A stretch of 64,000 nucleotides of DNA from Zingiber officinale (Eukaryota; Streptophyta; Magnoliopsida; Zingiberales; Zingiberaceae), in the NCBI RefSeq assembly GCF_018446385.1, contig NC_056002.1:4823474-4887473 (forward strand), written 5' to 3'. A model generated the notes under the pieces. It was not told the DNA's origin, searched no databases, and saw only the letters and a list, made by a program, of their open reading frames with translations. Position 1 is the stretch's first letter; the number at the start of each line of letters is the position of its first letter. The translations under genes and the position numbers were made by a program. This document shows, piece after piece, positions 10,344-21,366 of this stretch.

Positions 10344-12407
10344 ATGGCAAGCTCCTCTGCACCCGCTGTTGGTGTTCATGGCCCTTGGTACCTGACCATG
10401 GAGAGTCGATTTGATGAGGAGGGTGCTCGGCGTCTTGTTCGGACGTATGGAATTCCCGATAACTATGAAATAGTCGTAGCCGACCCGACTGACCGACCAC
10501 ATGACCCGCCGATCGGCACAATCTGTTTCTTTTTAGACCAATTCCAGGGTGGCCTTAGATTTCCTACCCATCCCTTTATTTTAGAGGTTTGTAACTACTT
10601 TCGCATCCCGCTCGGCCAACTTGTGCCGAATTCCTTTAGGCTACTGAGCGGGATGGTCGTCCTCTTCAAGCTGCACAGTATCCCTCTTGACCCTAAAATA
10701 TTCCACTTCTTCTTCTACCCCAAACAATCCGAGTTGGGGACTTTTATTTTCCAAAGTAGAATAGGCTTTAAGTTTTTTGACAATATGCCGACCTCCAACA
10801 AGCATTGGAAAGAATTTTTCTTCTACATCCGACTTCCTGAGCGGCCAGCCTTTCGAACCAAATGGCAAACCGCCGTGCCGACTCAGCCGGAGCTCGGCAA
10901 GTTCAGAAGCAATCCAGCCTATCTTCATGCGGCGAACTGGTTGTCCGGTCAGCGATAAAAGATCGATCAGCTGCTGCTCAAGGGGGTGTTGTATATTTTC
11001 GGATTGTCTCCCGTTCAGGCAAATCTCCCCGTCCGCATGAGTAAGGATTCTTTACTCTCTTAGTCTTTTTGTCTAATTGATTTTAATTTTGTTTACTGCA
11101 GCTGAAGTCATGTGGCGCTCTAAGGCTACCGCTCATTTGAAGGCCGTAGGTGGGGCGGCCACCAAAGGAGCTCGAGAGGGTCTCATTCAGCGCGGCGAGA
11201 GGGAGGGCGCGATCGCCCACAAGCGATCTTGCCCCATCCGCTAACAGAGGTTGAGGCGGATCTGTTCCTCAACCCGCCGAGTGGGGTCCCTCAGTCGGGA
11301 TCACAGTGGAAGTTCGTGGCGTCGAAGACTCCCTTCCGCCGCCACAAGAGGGAGCACCACAGTGGTCGGCGTAACCAGCGCTCGCACACCATCACGGATC
11401 GGGACTCCGGTGCCTCGCCTACCCACAGCCTTCGGCTCTCCTCCGGACTCGTCGCGTTTCGTCGGTTGGGAAACTTCCACCATAGGAGTCTTGCAACAAT
11501 ACTGAAAAGCGTCGTCCGACCATCCGACCATCAAGACCACCCTCCGATTCCCATCGGAGGAATATTTATTGTCTGTCGATCGGCCATCGAGCCCTGTTCA
11601 CGAAATAACCTTGACGGGTCCGCTCGCCCAGATTCAGGTTGCCCTCATGAGGCCCAAGCAGCTCGGCGATAACAATATGCAGCAGGCCACACAGGTGAAT
11701 TCATCTTTCTTCATGTGCCATGCTATTGTTTGACTCCTGATTTTATTATTTCCTTACAGCGTTGGGCTGAGCAAATCGCCACCAGCCACCGGCTGGCCGA
11801 GCTGGAGGATCTCTTGGAAAAACTCCAAGTATCAGGGGGTCCATCGGCCGAGCGGGAGAAACAAACTCTCGAGGCCGAACAGAAGAAGGCTGCTGATCTG
11901 GCTGCAGAGGTGGCCCGACTCGAAGACTTGGTGAAGAAGCGGGACGGGGACGTGAAACGCGCTAGTGGCCGGAAGAGGCGGGCGATTGCTGATCTGGACA
12001 AAATGAAAGTCGAAGTCCGGGCCCTAGATCAGCAGTCTAAGAAGCTAGAGGCCGATCTGAATGCCGAGCGGGAGATCCGTGCAGCCGAACGCACAAAAGC
12101 TGAGATGGACTTGAAGGTTGTCCAAGATACCTTAACTGCTTCCCGAGCGGCACTCAAGAAATATAAGGAGGGAGAGCCAAGTCGGCTAGCCGCAGCGCGC
12201 CAGGAATACCTCCGCTCGGAGCGCTTTGGGAAAAGTTTGGTGGCAACGTCTCCTCAACCTTCCTCGAGGCGGTCAAGGTTACCACGGCGTACTTTAAGAA
12301 GGGGGGGGGGGCATCTTCCTGCTGACCTGAGCATTCCCCCTCCCGAACTGGCAGCCATGATTGACGACATCCCGGACACCTTTTTTAATTTTGAGGATCC
12401 GGAGTGA
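10344..12407 (+). pseudogene. Tat antisense gene: PF04195-type N-terminus plus coiled-coil C-terminus
   Basis: Gene carried between pol and the 3' LTR, transcribed opposite to the element. Three exons with canonical sites: 10344-11040, 11102-11694, 11761-12407; introns are 61 and 66 bp. I start at ATG 10344 (MASSSAPAVG) because the paralogue in element 3 starts with the same MASSS. Exon 1 encodes the conserved domain known as putative gypsy type transposon (PF04195; motifs PTHPFILEVCNYFRIPLGQL, LLSGMVVLFKLHSI, KHWKEFFFYIRLP). Exon 3 is a 150-residue charged coiled coil followed by an acidic tail (AAMIDDIPDTFFNFEDPE). A TAA at 10956-10958 interrupts exon 1 and exon 2 is shifted, so this copy is inactive. 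Function is unknown. Confidence 0.75.
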
Positions 12408-12784
12408 TGCGGGTTATTTCAAGTACTTTCTGTATTTCATCCGCTCGGCGGATGTAAAATTTTTGTACGTGCCGTTCGGCATAATTAATTTTAAATTTTT
12501 TTTTTCTAATGAAACGATGCCCCTTTGCTTGTCTTCCTACTCATTGTCCATAATATTTTTCTGTTTGCTTAACGTTGATGCTTAGAGTCAGTCATGCTCT
12601 TAAGCGTTCTCCTTCACGCGCCCGATCGGCTTGCACATTGCATAAAATCCGAGCGAGGAGGCCTACTCGCTCTGCACGTATCCTGCCTGCGTGAAGTCAA
12701 CAAACGCCGAGTATTGGAGGACCAACCCCCAATCGGGCCTGAATTTTTTAATATTTGTAGTTTCCGCGATTTCTTACTCTGATA

Positions 12785-13725
12785 TTCGTTCGTCCGCTCG
12801 GGGTATTTATAGTCGCCGGACCGACTTGATTTTTAACGACGGTGTTCGTCGATCTTTCCGCTCGGTTTTTATAGCCGATCGGCGCGGCTCTCGATTTTTA
12901 ACGACGGGGCTCGTCGGTTTTTCGCTCGATTTTTATAGCCGATCGGCGCGGCTCTCGATTTTTAACGACGGGGCTCGTCGGCGCGGATGTTTATAGCCGA
13001 TCGGCGCGGATGTTTATAGCCGATCGGCGCGGCTCTACGGTTTAACGTCTGGGCTAGACGGCTCGGTTTTTATAGCCGATCGGCGCGGCTCTCGATTTTT
13101 AACGACGGGGCTCGTCGGCGCGGATGTTTATAGCCGATCGGCGCGGCTCTACGGTTTAACGTCTGGGCTAGACGGCTCGGTTTTTATAGCCGATCGGCGC
13201 GGCTCTCGATTTTTAACGACGGGGCTCGTCGGCGCGGATGTTTATAGCCGATCGGCGCGGCTCTACGGTTTAACGTCTGGGCTAGACGGCTCGGTTTTTA
13301 TAGCCGATCGGCGCGGGTCTCGATTTTTAACGACGGTGCTCGTCGGCGCGGATGTTTATAGCCGATCGGCGGCTCTCGGTTTAACGTCTGGGCTAGGCGG
13401 CTCGGTTTGCCCGTCGGTGCGGGTCTCGATTTTAACGGCGGTGCTCGTCGTAGCGGATGTTTATAGCCGATCGGCGGCTCTCCGGTTTAACGTCGGCTAG
13501 GCGGCTCGGTTTTATAGCCGATCGGCGCGGCTCTCGATTTTTAACGACGGGGCTTGTCGGTAGCGGATGTTTATAACCGATCGGCGCGGCTCTACGGTTT
13601 AACGTCTGGGCTAGGCGGCTCGGTTTTATAGCCGATCGGTGCGACTCTCGATTTTTAACGGCGGGGCTCGTCGGCGCGGATGTTTATAGCCGTCGGCTCT
13701 CGATTTTAACGTCTGGGCTAGACGA
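12785..13725. repeat. 114-bp tandem array (two 57-bp half-units) in Tat element 2
   Basis: The octamer CCGATCGG recurs with an exact 114-bp step at about 13020, 13134, 13248 and 13362. Each unit is two related halves, one with CGACG-gggct-CGTCG and one with CGTCT-gggct-AGACG, joined by TTTATAGCCGATCGGCGCGG. About eight units can be recognised; the outer ones are degenerate and some have lost a few bases. The array sits between the 3' end of the antisense gene and the end of pol. Tandem repeats in the 3' region are a known trait of Tat/Ogre elements. Confidence 0.9.
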
Positions 13726-14036
13726 CCTGAGGCTAACTCCTTACGGTCGAGCGACCTTGGCCTTCATAACTTATCTCGCGCTTGACAGTCTTTGTGCCCG
13801 GCTTGCGAACTTAATCGGCTAGGAGGCCTTCACTTATTCGGGTGCTTGGCTCGGATAATTCATATGCCCCTTTTACCCAGCTTGGAGAACGTACTCCTGG
13901 CCGAACGGCTCAGGGTCTGCTTCGAGCATTTTGGCTCGGATAATTTATCTCCATCCGGAAGGTACTGGGTCTTTGATCCTCGGTAGCTCACGACCATTTA
14001 ACTCGGCAAAAGTTTCTGACTCGTGTCGATACCTTA
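13726..14036. other. Tat element 2 interior without recognisable gene
   Basis: About 310 bp of GC-rich sequence between the tandem array and a copia fragment. It contains two loose copies of a TTGGCTCGGATAATT motif (13848 and 13932). I see no conserved coding frame. Confidence 0.4.
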
Positions 14037-14540
14037 TATTTATTCTCTTTCTTGAGTAATCATCAATAAAACTCACAAAATACAAGTGTCCTCTACGTGA
14101 TGCTACACTCGCTGGTCCCGAGAGATCCGTAGGTACGTAGTCTAGAATCCTCTTCGTCTTGTTTGTTGCCGTCTTGAATCAGACTTTTCCCTTTTCCCAA
14201 GGACACAGACCTTGCAAATAAGCTTGCCGGCGCGTCATGCGTGACAGCCTTCGAGACAAGGTCGTGTGCAGAATAATCCCCGAGGATATGTGTGGTTGTA
14301 GTTTTGCTAGTGGCGATAGCCATCAGTGAGCGGATGCCTTATTCACGGCTCGACAAATCCGACTCCATTATTCCTCATCGGCTCAGCCGGAATATATGTT
14401 TCCTGCTAACTTTTGTCCTTTCATTACCATTAGAGCTCCCTTGCTGACTTTTATCACCCGGTTATTTGTAATTACAACCAATATCATCCAGTGTGTCTAG
14501 TGAGATCAAATTCTTCTTTAGCTCTGATATATATCTGACA
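14037..14540 (-). pseudogene. Ty1/copia GAG-pre-integrase and integrase-start fragment inside Tat element 2
   Basis: The minus strand carries DVRYISELKKNLISLDTLDDIG (copia GAG-pre-integrase domain) at the right end and LYFVSFIDDYSRK, the start of the copia integrase core, at the left end, with frame-shifted pieces between. Both are Ty1/copia, not Ty3/gypsy, motifs. The fragment abuts the broken Tat integrase, so it was inserted or captured between pol and the 3' region. Confidence 0.65.
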
Positions 14541-17403
14541 TCATTTCCGGTTAGCCACTTGACCGTTGCTCGAGGATAGGCCACGGATGTGAAATGTTGC
14601 TCAATCCGTAGCTCTTGCACCAATCCTCTAACATCTTCCTGTGAGCTGCCGCCGTTGTCGGACACTAGTCGGCGAGGATGCCAAAACGACAAATGATGTG
14701 TTGCCGGATGAATTTTTAACCATTTGTTCATGATCTTTGCCGCCCTGCCTCCACCCATTTGGAGAAATAGTCGACCGCCACTAGTAAAATCCTCCTGGGA
14801 CGCCATGGAAATGTGACAATATCCATTCCCATTGGTCGAACGGCATGAAGCTGACGCCTTCATTTCTTGGTGGTCGGTGGGAGAAGTTGTGATACTACTG
14901 GCATGAAAGGTAGATCTTGTCCGCGGCGTCTGTTTGTAAAGTTGGCCAAAAGTATCGGCCAAGAGGATCTTCTTGACCAATGAGCGCGCCCGGATGACCC
15001 CGCATGATCCTTGATGTACTTCTGGAGGATGTAAGTCGAGTCCTCCGAGCTTACACATTTCAGAATGGGCGCGAAAGCTTTCTTGTAAGTCGATCTCAAT
15101 GAGTGTAAACCGTGGCTCTTCTCCCGAGGAGTCGGCCGCGATTCATCGGAGGGTGTGGTGCGAACGGAGGAATTCTATAATAGGTGTCCTCCAGTCGCTT
15201 GAAACGTGAGGCCTTGCATCCGATCGACGTGCACAGCAGTACTTTTCAATTGGTTGCTGAATGGCAACCGGTGTTATTGAACTTGCGAGTTTGGCTAACT
15301 AATCGGCTGCTTGGTTCTCCGTTCGGGATCTTCAGATAAGAACCTCTCGGAAAGTAGCTTTGAGTTTTCAAAGGCCTCGATGTAGAGTTTAAGCGAACCG
15401 TTGATTTCAAAGGTGCGAAGTTGTTGAGCGGTGAGTCCGAATAGAGTCACCCGGCACCATGGGCTGCGATCGGTTATGAGGGTCTCATACTACCCGTTGT
15501 TGGTAGCTTTGTAATCCAGGACGGATAGGTGCATCTTCTCTTCTTGAGGTGAGGCGACAATATTCCAATCCGCTTCCGAGTCGAGTAGAGGACCCATCCA
15601 CATATATTCTCCACATAGCTTCCGGCTCGGCCCTTTGCACTTGGTCACAAAATCAGCCGGGGATTGGGCTTTGATCGCGGGCGGGGTTGATATTGGATGT
15701 CAAATTCATAATTCGTCGTCCACTTGATGAGCCGTCCGGACGCTTCTGGATTTAACAGTACTCTTCCGAGTGGACTGTTCGTCCGGACAATGATGGTGTG
15801 AGCCAAGAAATACGGTCGAAGGCCGGCGGCTAGAACTAAAGCAAAGGCCAACTTCGCGAGCGAGATTCACATCTTTTAAAATGTGGCTTAGAAAATACAC
15901 GGCTTCTTCGCTTGCCCTCACAAGTGGTGAGCCTACGGCTCTCGATTGACAAATAAATATACGATGACTCACCCCGATCGGCTATGGCGGAGAATTAAGA
16001 TATGTCTTCAATTCTCCAAAGCTCGATCACATTCTTCATCCCACGAATTTAGTAGCCTTGCGCAGGATCTTGAAGAATGGAAGGTTTTAGAGATGAATCT
16101 GGACAAAGCAGTTATCCGGCCGGTCAACCGCTGCACTTCCCTTGTGTTTCTGGGAGGAAGCATGTCTTGCAGAGCTTTCACCTTGCTGGGGTTGGCTTCA
16201 ATTCCCCGCTCGGTCACTATATATCCCAAGAAACGCCCTCCTTTTGCTCCGAAGAGGCACTTTTGAGGATTTAGCTTAACTCCATATTTGTGAAGCGTTC
16301 GGAAGGTTTCTTCCATGTCCTCGAAGAGATCGGCCGCTCGGACGGATTTGATAAGAATGTCGTCCACATAGACTTCCAGATTACGCCCGATCTGCTCCTT
16401 GAACACCTTGTTCATCAAGTGTTGATAGGTGGCCCCGGCATTTTTCAATCCGAACGGCATCACATTATAGCAATATGTGCCGTCGGCCGTTACGAAGCTT
16501 ACTTTTTCTTGATCTTCCCGGGCGAGCGGCACTTGATGATATCCTTGATAGGCGTCAAGCATGCAAATTAATTCGCAGTCGGCCGTAGAGTCCACCAGCT
16601 GATCTATCCGGGGCAGAGGATAGAAGTCCTTGGGGCATGCTTTATTCAAATCTCGAAAGTCGATGCAGACTCTCCACTTGCCGCCCGGCTTGGAGACTAA
16701 TACTACGTTAGCCAGCCAGCTCGGGAATTGCACTTCTCGGAGCGCCCTCCCGCCCGGATGATGGCATTACGCTCGACGCTGAAATCCCTTTTTCTTTGCT
16801 TCACTGGCCGGCGTCCGGTCGGACATGCAATTCATCTGCGCCGAGCTCGACGAAATTCCGGGCAACTCATGTGTCGACCGCGAAGACATCATGATTTCGT
16901 TGGAGACATTGGATCAGTTCCTTCTTCATTCCTCCGGATCGAGGCGATAAAAGTTGTAGCCTCGGATGGATCTGAACTTCCTCCTTTTCTTCATAAATTA
17001 AAGAGGCGGCTTTTCGGTGATGGCATTTACCTCGATTCGGGGTGCCTTCCGAGCAGAGTTGGATTCCGCTCGGACCATCTCGATATAGCATCGCCGAGCC
17101 GCCAGCTCCCCGTACTTCTCCCACTTTGTCTTCGACGGGAACTTCATCTTCTGGAAGGTGGAGGCGACCGCCGGAACTCACCGAGCGCCGGTCGTCCCAA
17201 AATGACGTTGTATGATGAGGAGAGTCCACCACCACGAAATTTGCTGTTCGCGTCCTCTGAGCGGCTCTTCCCCAATGAGATAGCGGTAGATTTGTCCGGT
17301 GCGCCCCGTGAACCCGTAGAGTGGCGTTATCATGGGAAGCAACTCGGCTAGATCAATTTGCGGTGATCGACGCTTCTTGAACATAATGTTGACCGAGCTC
17401 CTG
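14541..17403 (-). pseudogene. pol: Tat pol of element 2 (PR, RT, RNase H, aRNase H, integrase), heavily broken
   Basis: The RT is the best part: 16008-16733 is open for 241 codons and includes VCIDFRDLNKACPKDFYPLP, the YVDDIL box and LGYIVTERGIEANP. The RNase H (15645-15972) and second RNase H (about 15300-15640) are visible only as short frames, and the integrase (14541-15058: EVHQGSCG, VSDNGG) is fragmentary. The protease region at about 17380-17420 retains FVD…SSVN but has lost the DTG arrangement. Against element 1 there are dozens of 1-6 nt deletions, many at CC/GG doublets. Confidence 0.85.
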
Positions 17404-18801
17404 TCAACAAATACGCGATGAATAGTGTAATTTGCTATTACCGCTTTGATGAGCAGAGCGTTGGGGCACGTCTACTCCTTCTAAGTCTCCGGCCCGAAAG
17501 TGATTTCCGTCCACTTGCCCACTCTGGCTACAACCAAGCTGCGTGGATCCGTTGCCGGACTTCGGTTGGAGTCTCCTCGGTCCAACAATAACGTTAATCT
17601 CGCCCCGGGAAGTATTGCTCTTTTCCTCTTCCGAGCGGACGGTCGTGACCGTTCTCTGGACGCCCGGCGATTCTCCGTGTCGATCGGGTGTCGGTTGATG
17701 TCGCCTTTCGGTGCGAGTCCGGTTGACTTCATGGGTCCTTTGTCTCCAGTCGATGGAAGCCGCCGTTCGGCATTCCTGGGAACAGGATTGGCCACGAAGG
17801 AAGACTTGGCAATCCTTCGTGTTGTGCGTATTCGTCGGTGGAGCAGAACATAGGGTCCACCTCTTTTTGGCTTGGGTGGCGGCCCACTTCTTGACGTATG
17901 ACCGACTGGCGTGGGGATCGGATTGCTTGACTTTCGGTCCTCTAGGTGGGCGGCGCATTTCCTCGGCATGAATAGGTGCCTTCGGCGGGAGTTTCCTTTC
18001 GGCTTGTGCTTCTTCCACGTTTATGTATTCGTTGGCCTGATGTAGCATATGATCATAATCTCGGGCGGCTTTCGGATGAGCGCGGAAGAAGTCCCCATCC
18101 ACAAGGCCCTGAGTGAAGGCATTCATCATCGTCTCCGATGTGGCCGTTGGGATATCCATCGCCACTTGGTTGAATCGATGTAGGCTCAAGCGATTCTCTC
18201 GACTCTTGCTTGATGGAAAACAAGCGACACTTGTCTTCCGATAACGCCGACTGGCGAAGTGGTGGAGGAAGGCCGTTCGAAGTCCTTGAAACTAGTGATG
18301 GATCCATCCGGCAACCTCCGAAACCGTTGAGCCGATCCCGAGAGAGTTGTAAGGAAGGCGCGCACTTTACTCCATCATATATTGATGGAGCGTAGGCAGT
18401 TATCAAACTTACCTGAGATGATCATCCGGTCCGTTGTTCCGTTGTACTCGCCGATCGTCGGAGGCACGTAGTGCTTGATAGAGGGTCTCGTAGAATAACC
18501 TCCGAGAATTGACGATTGATCCGCTCGGAGATGAGTCCGCCGGGAGCCCTTTTCTGTCATCCCGCCTTGGCATTTCGTCCGAAGAAGAGCCTCTATCTCT
18601 TCGAGCTGCAGGGGTGCGAAATAAGGCCCGAGGGGTGACGGTGGCTTGAGGTGCTTCCGCTCGGCCACCGACGCAGATGTTGCTTGTTGCTCCGTCGGCT
18701 GATGCTTTTGTTTTTGCTCCATAAGTTTGGTGGCCCTCATCTCGACTAGAGCATCGAGTTCTTGTTGAAAGCGTCACGGTGTGTTGTTGTCCCTCGTCCA
18801 T
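17404..18801 (-). pseudogene. gag: Tat gag of element 2, fragmented
   Basis: Same gag as in element 1 (starts MDEGQQHTVTLST at 18801). Recognisable blocks are HYVPPTIGEYNGTTD (about 18440), RFNQVAMDIPTATSETMMNA (17404-18189) and THNTKDC (about 17830). At least five frame changes separate them. The longest open block is 261 codons but is a mosaic of true and shifted frames. Confidence 0.82.
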
Positions 18802-18843
18802 TGTTCCTGTTCAATGCGGTGCGTTCCTGACAGACGGCGAATT

Positions 18844-19550
18844 TGATCCTGCTCGAACCAAGGGTCAACGAAGCGGGATGTGCGCTCCTTCTTTGGTCCT
18901 CGAGGGCTCCGTGAACTGCTGGCAAAATCGAGCGGAGGGTGTCCGGCGGCCTCCGACGCTCAAGTCAGCGAGGAATAACAAGAAGGTGGTCTCCGGATCC
19001 AATTTTCATACCTCCGGTGAAGAAATGGAGGCCTTATATAGACCTCCAAGAAGCTGGGCGCACAATCAAAGTAACCACCGCCTTTGACCATGCCGTATGG
19101 AGTGCATCGAAGGGCCATGCCCAGATATGGATATGTCAGGAAGATGTCCATGAGGTTATACTGCTACTGCATCAACCTTTCCATGATGTGACGGGAAGGT
19201 CCTCCATCGTGTGATCTTGTGTACGGCCTAATCATCAGACATGCTTTAGCTGATATCCCATATCCCGAGCCGAGCGCATAGGCCGCTCGACCCCCTTTGT
19301 ACCCTCGCCCTTATCTTGGCCGAACGGACGACCCGCTCGGCCCTTCGGTTCCAGCCGAGCGGCATCCCGCTCGGCCCTTCGATCCTCCTGCCTTGGCGTC
19401 GGAAACCCAAACCCTTGGATGGGTTATGTCTAGCTCCGCTCGGACTTACTCAGCTGCTCGGCATGGCCATTAACCGCTTAGTCAGCCCTTCATCGGTCCT
19501 CAAGCTGAGACCCTTCAGGAAATGGGTCCCCCATTCTTACCGCCGAATCA
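18844..19550 (-). repeat. 5' LTR of Tat element 2
   Basis: 707 bp from TGATCC (18844) to GAATCA (19550), followed by the TSD TAAGA. The TATA box is at about 19030-19040 on the minus strand. The half nearest gag has many more small deletions than the 3' LTR at 9037-9739, although the two were identical on insertion. Confidence 0.88.
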
Positions 19551-19555
19551 TAAGA

Positions 19556-19778
19556 TATGACAGGTACATCCTAGCTTATACCCCTTAGCATATGATTGAT
19601 GATAAAAAAAAAAAATAGTGATTGCGTATTAATTCCAGATTTGTGGTAGCAATTAGCAAAGTTTTGAATTAATGCAGCTTTCCGCACCTAGACTTTAGTG
19701 ATGGTCAGGGAGTAAGTTAGCACAGCATAATGTGACGGTCCGACCTCGCAGCCTAGTAGTAGGAGGCGGGTCATTACA
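19556..19778 (+). repeat. Tekay 3' LTR, right part
   Basis: Continuation of the LTR that starts at 6896. It ends GTAGGAGGCGGGTCATTACA, a typical Tekay LTR end, and TTACA is complementary to the TGTAA start. The two parts become adjacent when Tat element 2 and one TSD copy are removed. Confidence 0.8.
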
Positions 19779-19829
19779 TAAGCTCATTCTATATATATGA
19801 GGAATATCTTCTGTTTGTATTATTCTCGA

Positions 19830-20760
19830 CAGGTATTCTATATTCGATCGGTTATTTATACCCGATCAGGACTGTACTATTATAAATATGTCAGAAATCG
19901 TGCAAAGTTGAAGACCTTTATGCTCGATCTACTTTTCATACTTGGTCGGTCTATTACATACGACCGATCCTACCTTATCGACCGAGATTAACCAATCGGG
20001 CGTATATAGGCCTTCAGGACAGCTTAATGCTAAGTGCTTCTACGTTTGATCGGTCCCTTACACTTGACCGGTCTTTTCCTATCGAACTCATATGCTCGGT
20101 TGGTCTATTGAGTGTGACCGACCCTACCTTATTGACCGAGATCAACCAGTCAGGCGTATAGAGACACTATTACCCGGTAGCCCTTCCTTCAGTCGACCGT
20201 ATGCTAAGGATCATGCGAGACTAAATGCCTCTGTGTTCGGTCAGTCTACAGAACCCAACCAGCCTGTGCCCGCCGAACTTATAGGCTTGGTCGGTCTATT
20301 ACATTCGTCCGATCTCTGTCTGTTGTGCGCAAGGTTAAGAACTTCTACGCTCGACCGACTCTCTATGCTCAGTCGGTTATGTATGCCTGATCGGGTACCC
20401 GTGCTCGATCGATCTTTGCTTACGAAACTCATATGCTCGAGTGACCTTGCCACGCTCCAGACCGCCTAAGGTTAAACTTTCTTTATATCCGACCGACCAT
20501 AAATACTCGGTCGGTCTTTTATATTCGGTCGGTCTTCGTCTGCCGGTCCTATATGCTCCACAGATCCACTGTACTTGATCGGTCTCTCGAGCTCGGCAAA
20601 TCATGCCTTGTCGGTCAAAGTTAATCAGTTGGGCGTATATAAACCTTCTTACCCAGTCGCTCCTCCCTCAGTCGGCCCTTGCCTGCCAAACTTATATGCT
20701 CGGTCGATTTAGTATGTTCGACCAATCTCTGTCTGTCATACGTGTAGCGACCCCCTTACC
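19830..20760. repeat. Degenerate repeat array rich in CGGTCGGT / ACCGACCG arms
   Basis: Diverged copies of one unit, e.g. the CGGTC…ATTGACCGAGAT(T/C)AACCA segments at about 19946 and 20104 (158 bp apart) and the GGGCGTATATA motif at about 19997, 20150 and 20632. Many pieces form interrupted palindromes such as GGTCGGT…ACGACCGATC. No coding potential seen; the open frames here follow the repeat. Probably the LTR or 3' region of an unidentified retroelement. Confidence 0.55.
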
Positions 20761-20865
20761 GGGTCAAACCTTTTCCGGGCGGCCCCTCATCTCGCCCTTT
20801 TCAGCCTTCTTTGTCCTTGTTGGCCCCTTTCCTTATCCTACAAAGGGTCCACTCATCATAACCCA

Positions 20866-21366
20866 TTTTAGTATGCATGGAGTTCATTTCAGATTTCATG
20901 GCTTCTAGCCATTTCTCAGAATCGTTTGAAGCAATTGCTTCCTCGTAAGTCGATGGTTCATCATCTTCGATGAGTAACACTTTCTCATCTTAGGTTACCA
21001 ACCAACCATATCTATTTGGCTCTCGATGTACTCTTATAGACTTACATTGATCTTGCATTTCTTGAGTGGTCTCGGATGAAGGAGACACTTGTACTTGTGG
21101 CATTGTCTCATTATCCAACTGTTCATCTTTCAACCTATCTGTAGATCTATAATTTCTTCAAGACTTACTTTACTCCCACTACTTTCTTTAGAAATAAACT
21201 CTCTTTCCAAGAAAGGAGCATATTGGACAACAATAACTTTGTACTTGCTTGGGGGATAAAAATAATATCCCATTATAGCTTTGGGATAACCTATAAACGT
21301 ACATTTTATGGATCTTACCGTAAGCTTATTAGAATTTTCATTCTTCATATAAGTATCACAACCTCA
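20866..21366 (-). pseudogene. Ty1/copia pol fragment (integrase end to RT start)
   Basis: The minus strand encodes MKNENSNKLTVRSIKCTFIG followed by GYYFYPPSKYKVIV and FLEREFISKE, the linker after copia integrase, and then EAIASNDSEKWLEAMKSEMN and SMHTK, the start of the copia RT region. Frame changes and a break at about 20866 show it is a decayed remnant. It lies about 950 bp upstream of the receptor-kinase gene. Confidence 0.75.

Larger units (their letters stand above)
9037..19550 (-). mobile_element. Complete Tat-lineage retrotransposon 2 (10.5 kb, TSD TAAGA)
   Basis: Both LTRs (9037-9739 and 18844-19550) and a 5-bp target duplication TAAGA (9032-9036 and 19551-19555) delimit the element exactly. 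On the minus strand the order is 5' LTR, damaged PBS, gag, protease/RT/RNase H/integrase, a copia fragment, a 114-bp tandem array, an oppositely transcribed spliced gene, polypurine tract, 3' LTR. All element-coded frames are broken. It sits inside the 3' LTR of a Tekay element and so is younger than it. The coding half (14.4-19.5 kb) has far more 1-4 nt deletions relative to element 1 than its own 3' LTR has. Confidence 0.93.
5868..19778 (+). mobile_element. Ty3/gypsy Tekay (Del) chromovirus, 5'-truncated, 3' LTR split by Tat element 2
   Basis: Plus-strand remnant with the integrase core, integrase C-terminus plus chromodomain-like tail, polypurine tract and a 3' LTR. The LTR starts TGTAAC at 6896 and ends TTACA at 19778, but is interrupted at 9036/19556 by the 10.5-kb Tat element 2 with its 5-bp TSD. 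Removing the insertion gives an LTR of about 2.36 kb. The element is cut on the left at about 5868 next to an unrelated gag fragment. The TGTAACGCCC LTR start and the tail ending EEATWEKEASMRQKYPELF are typical of Tekay. Confidence 0.85.
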
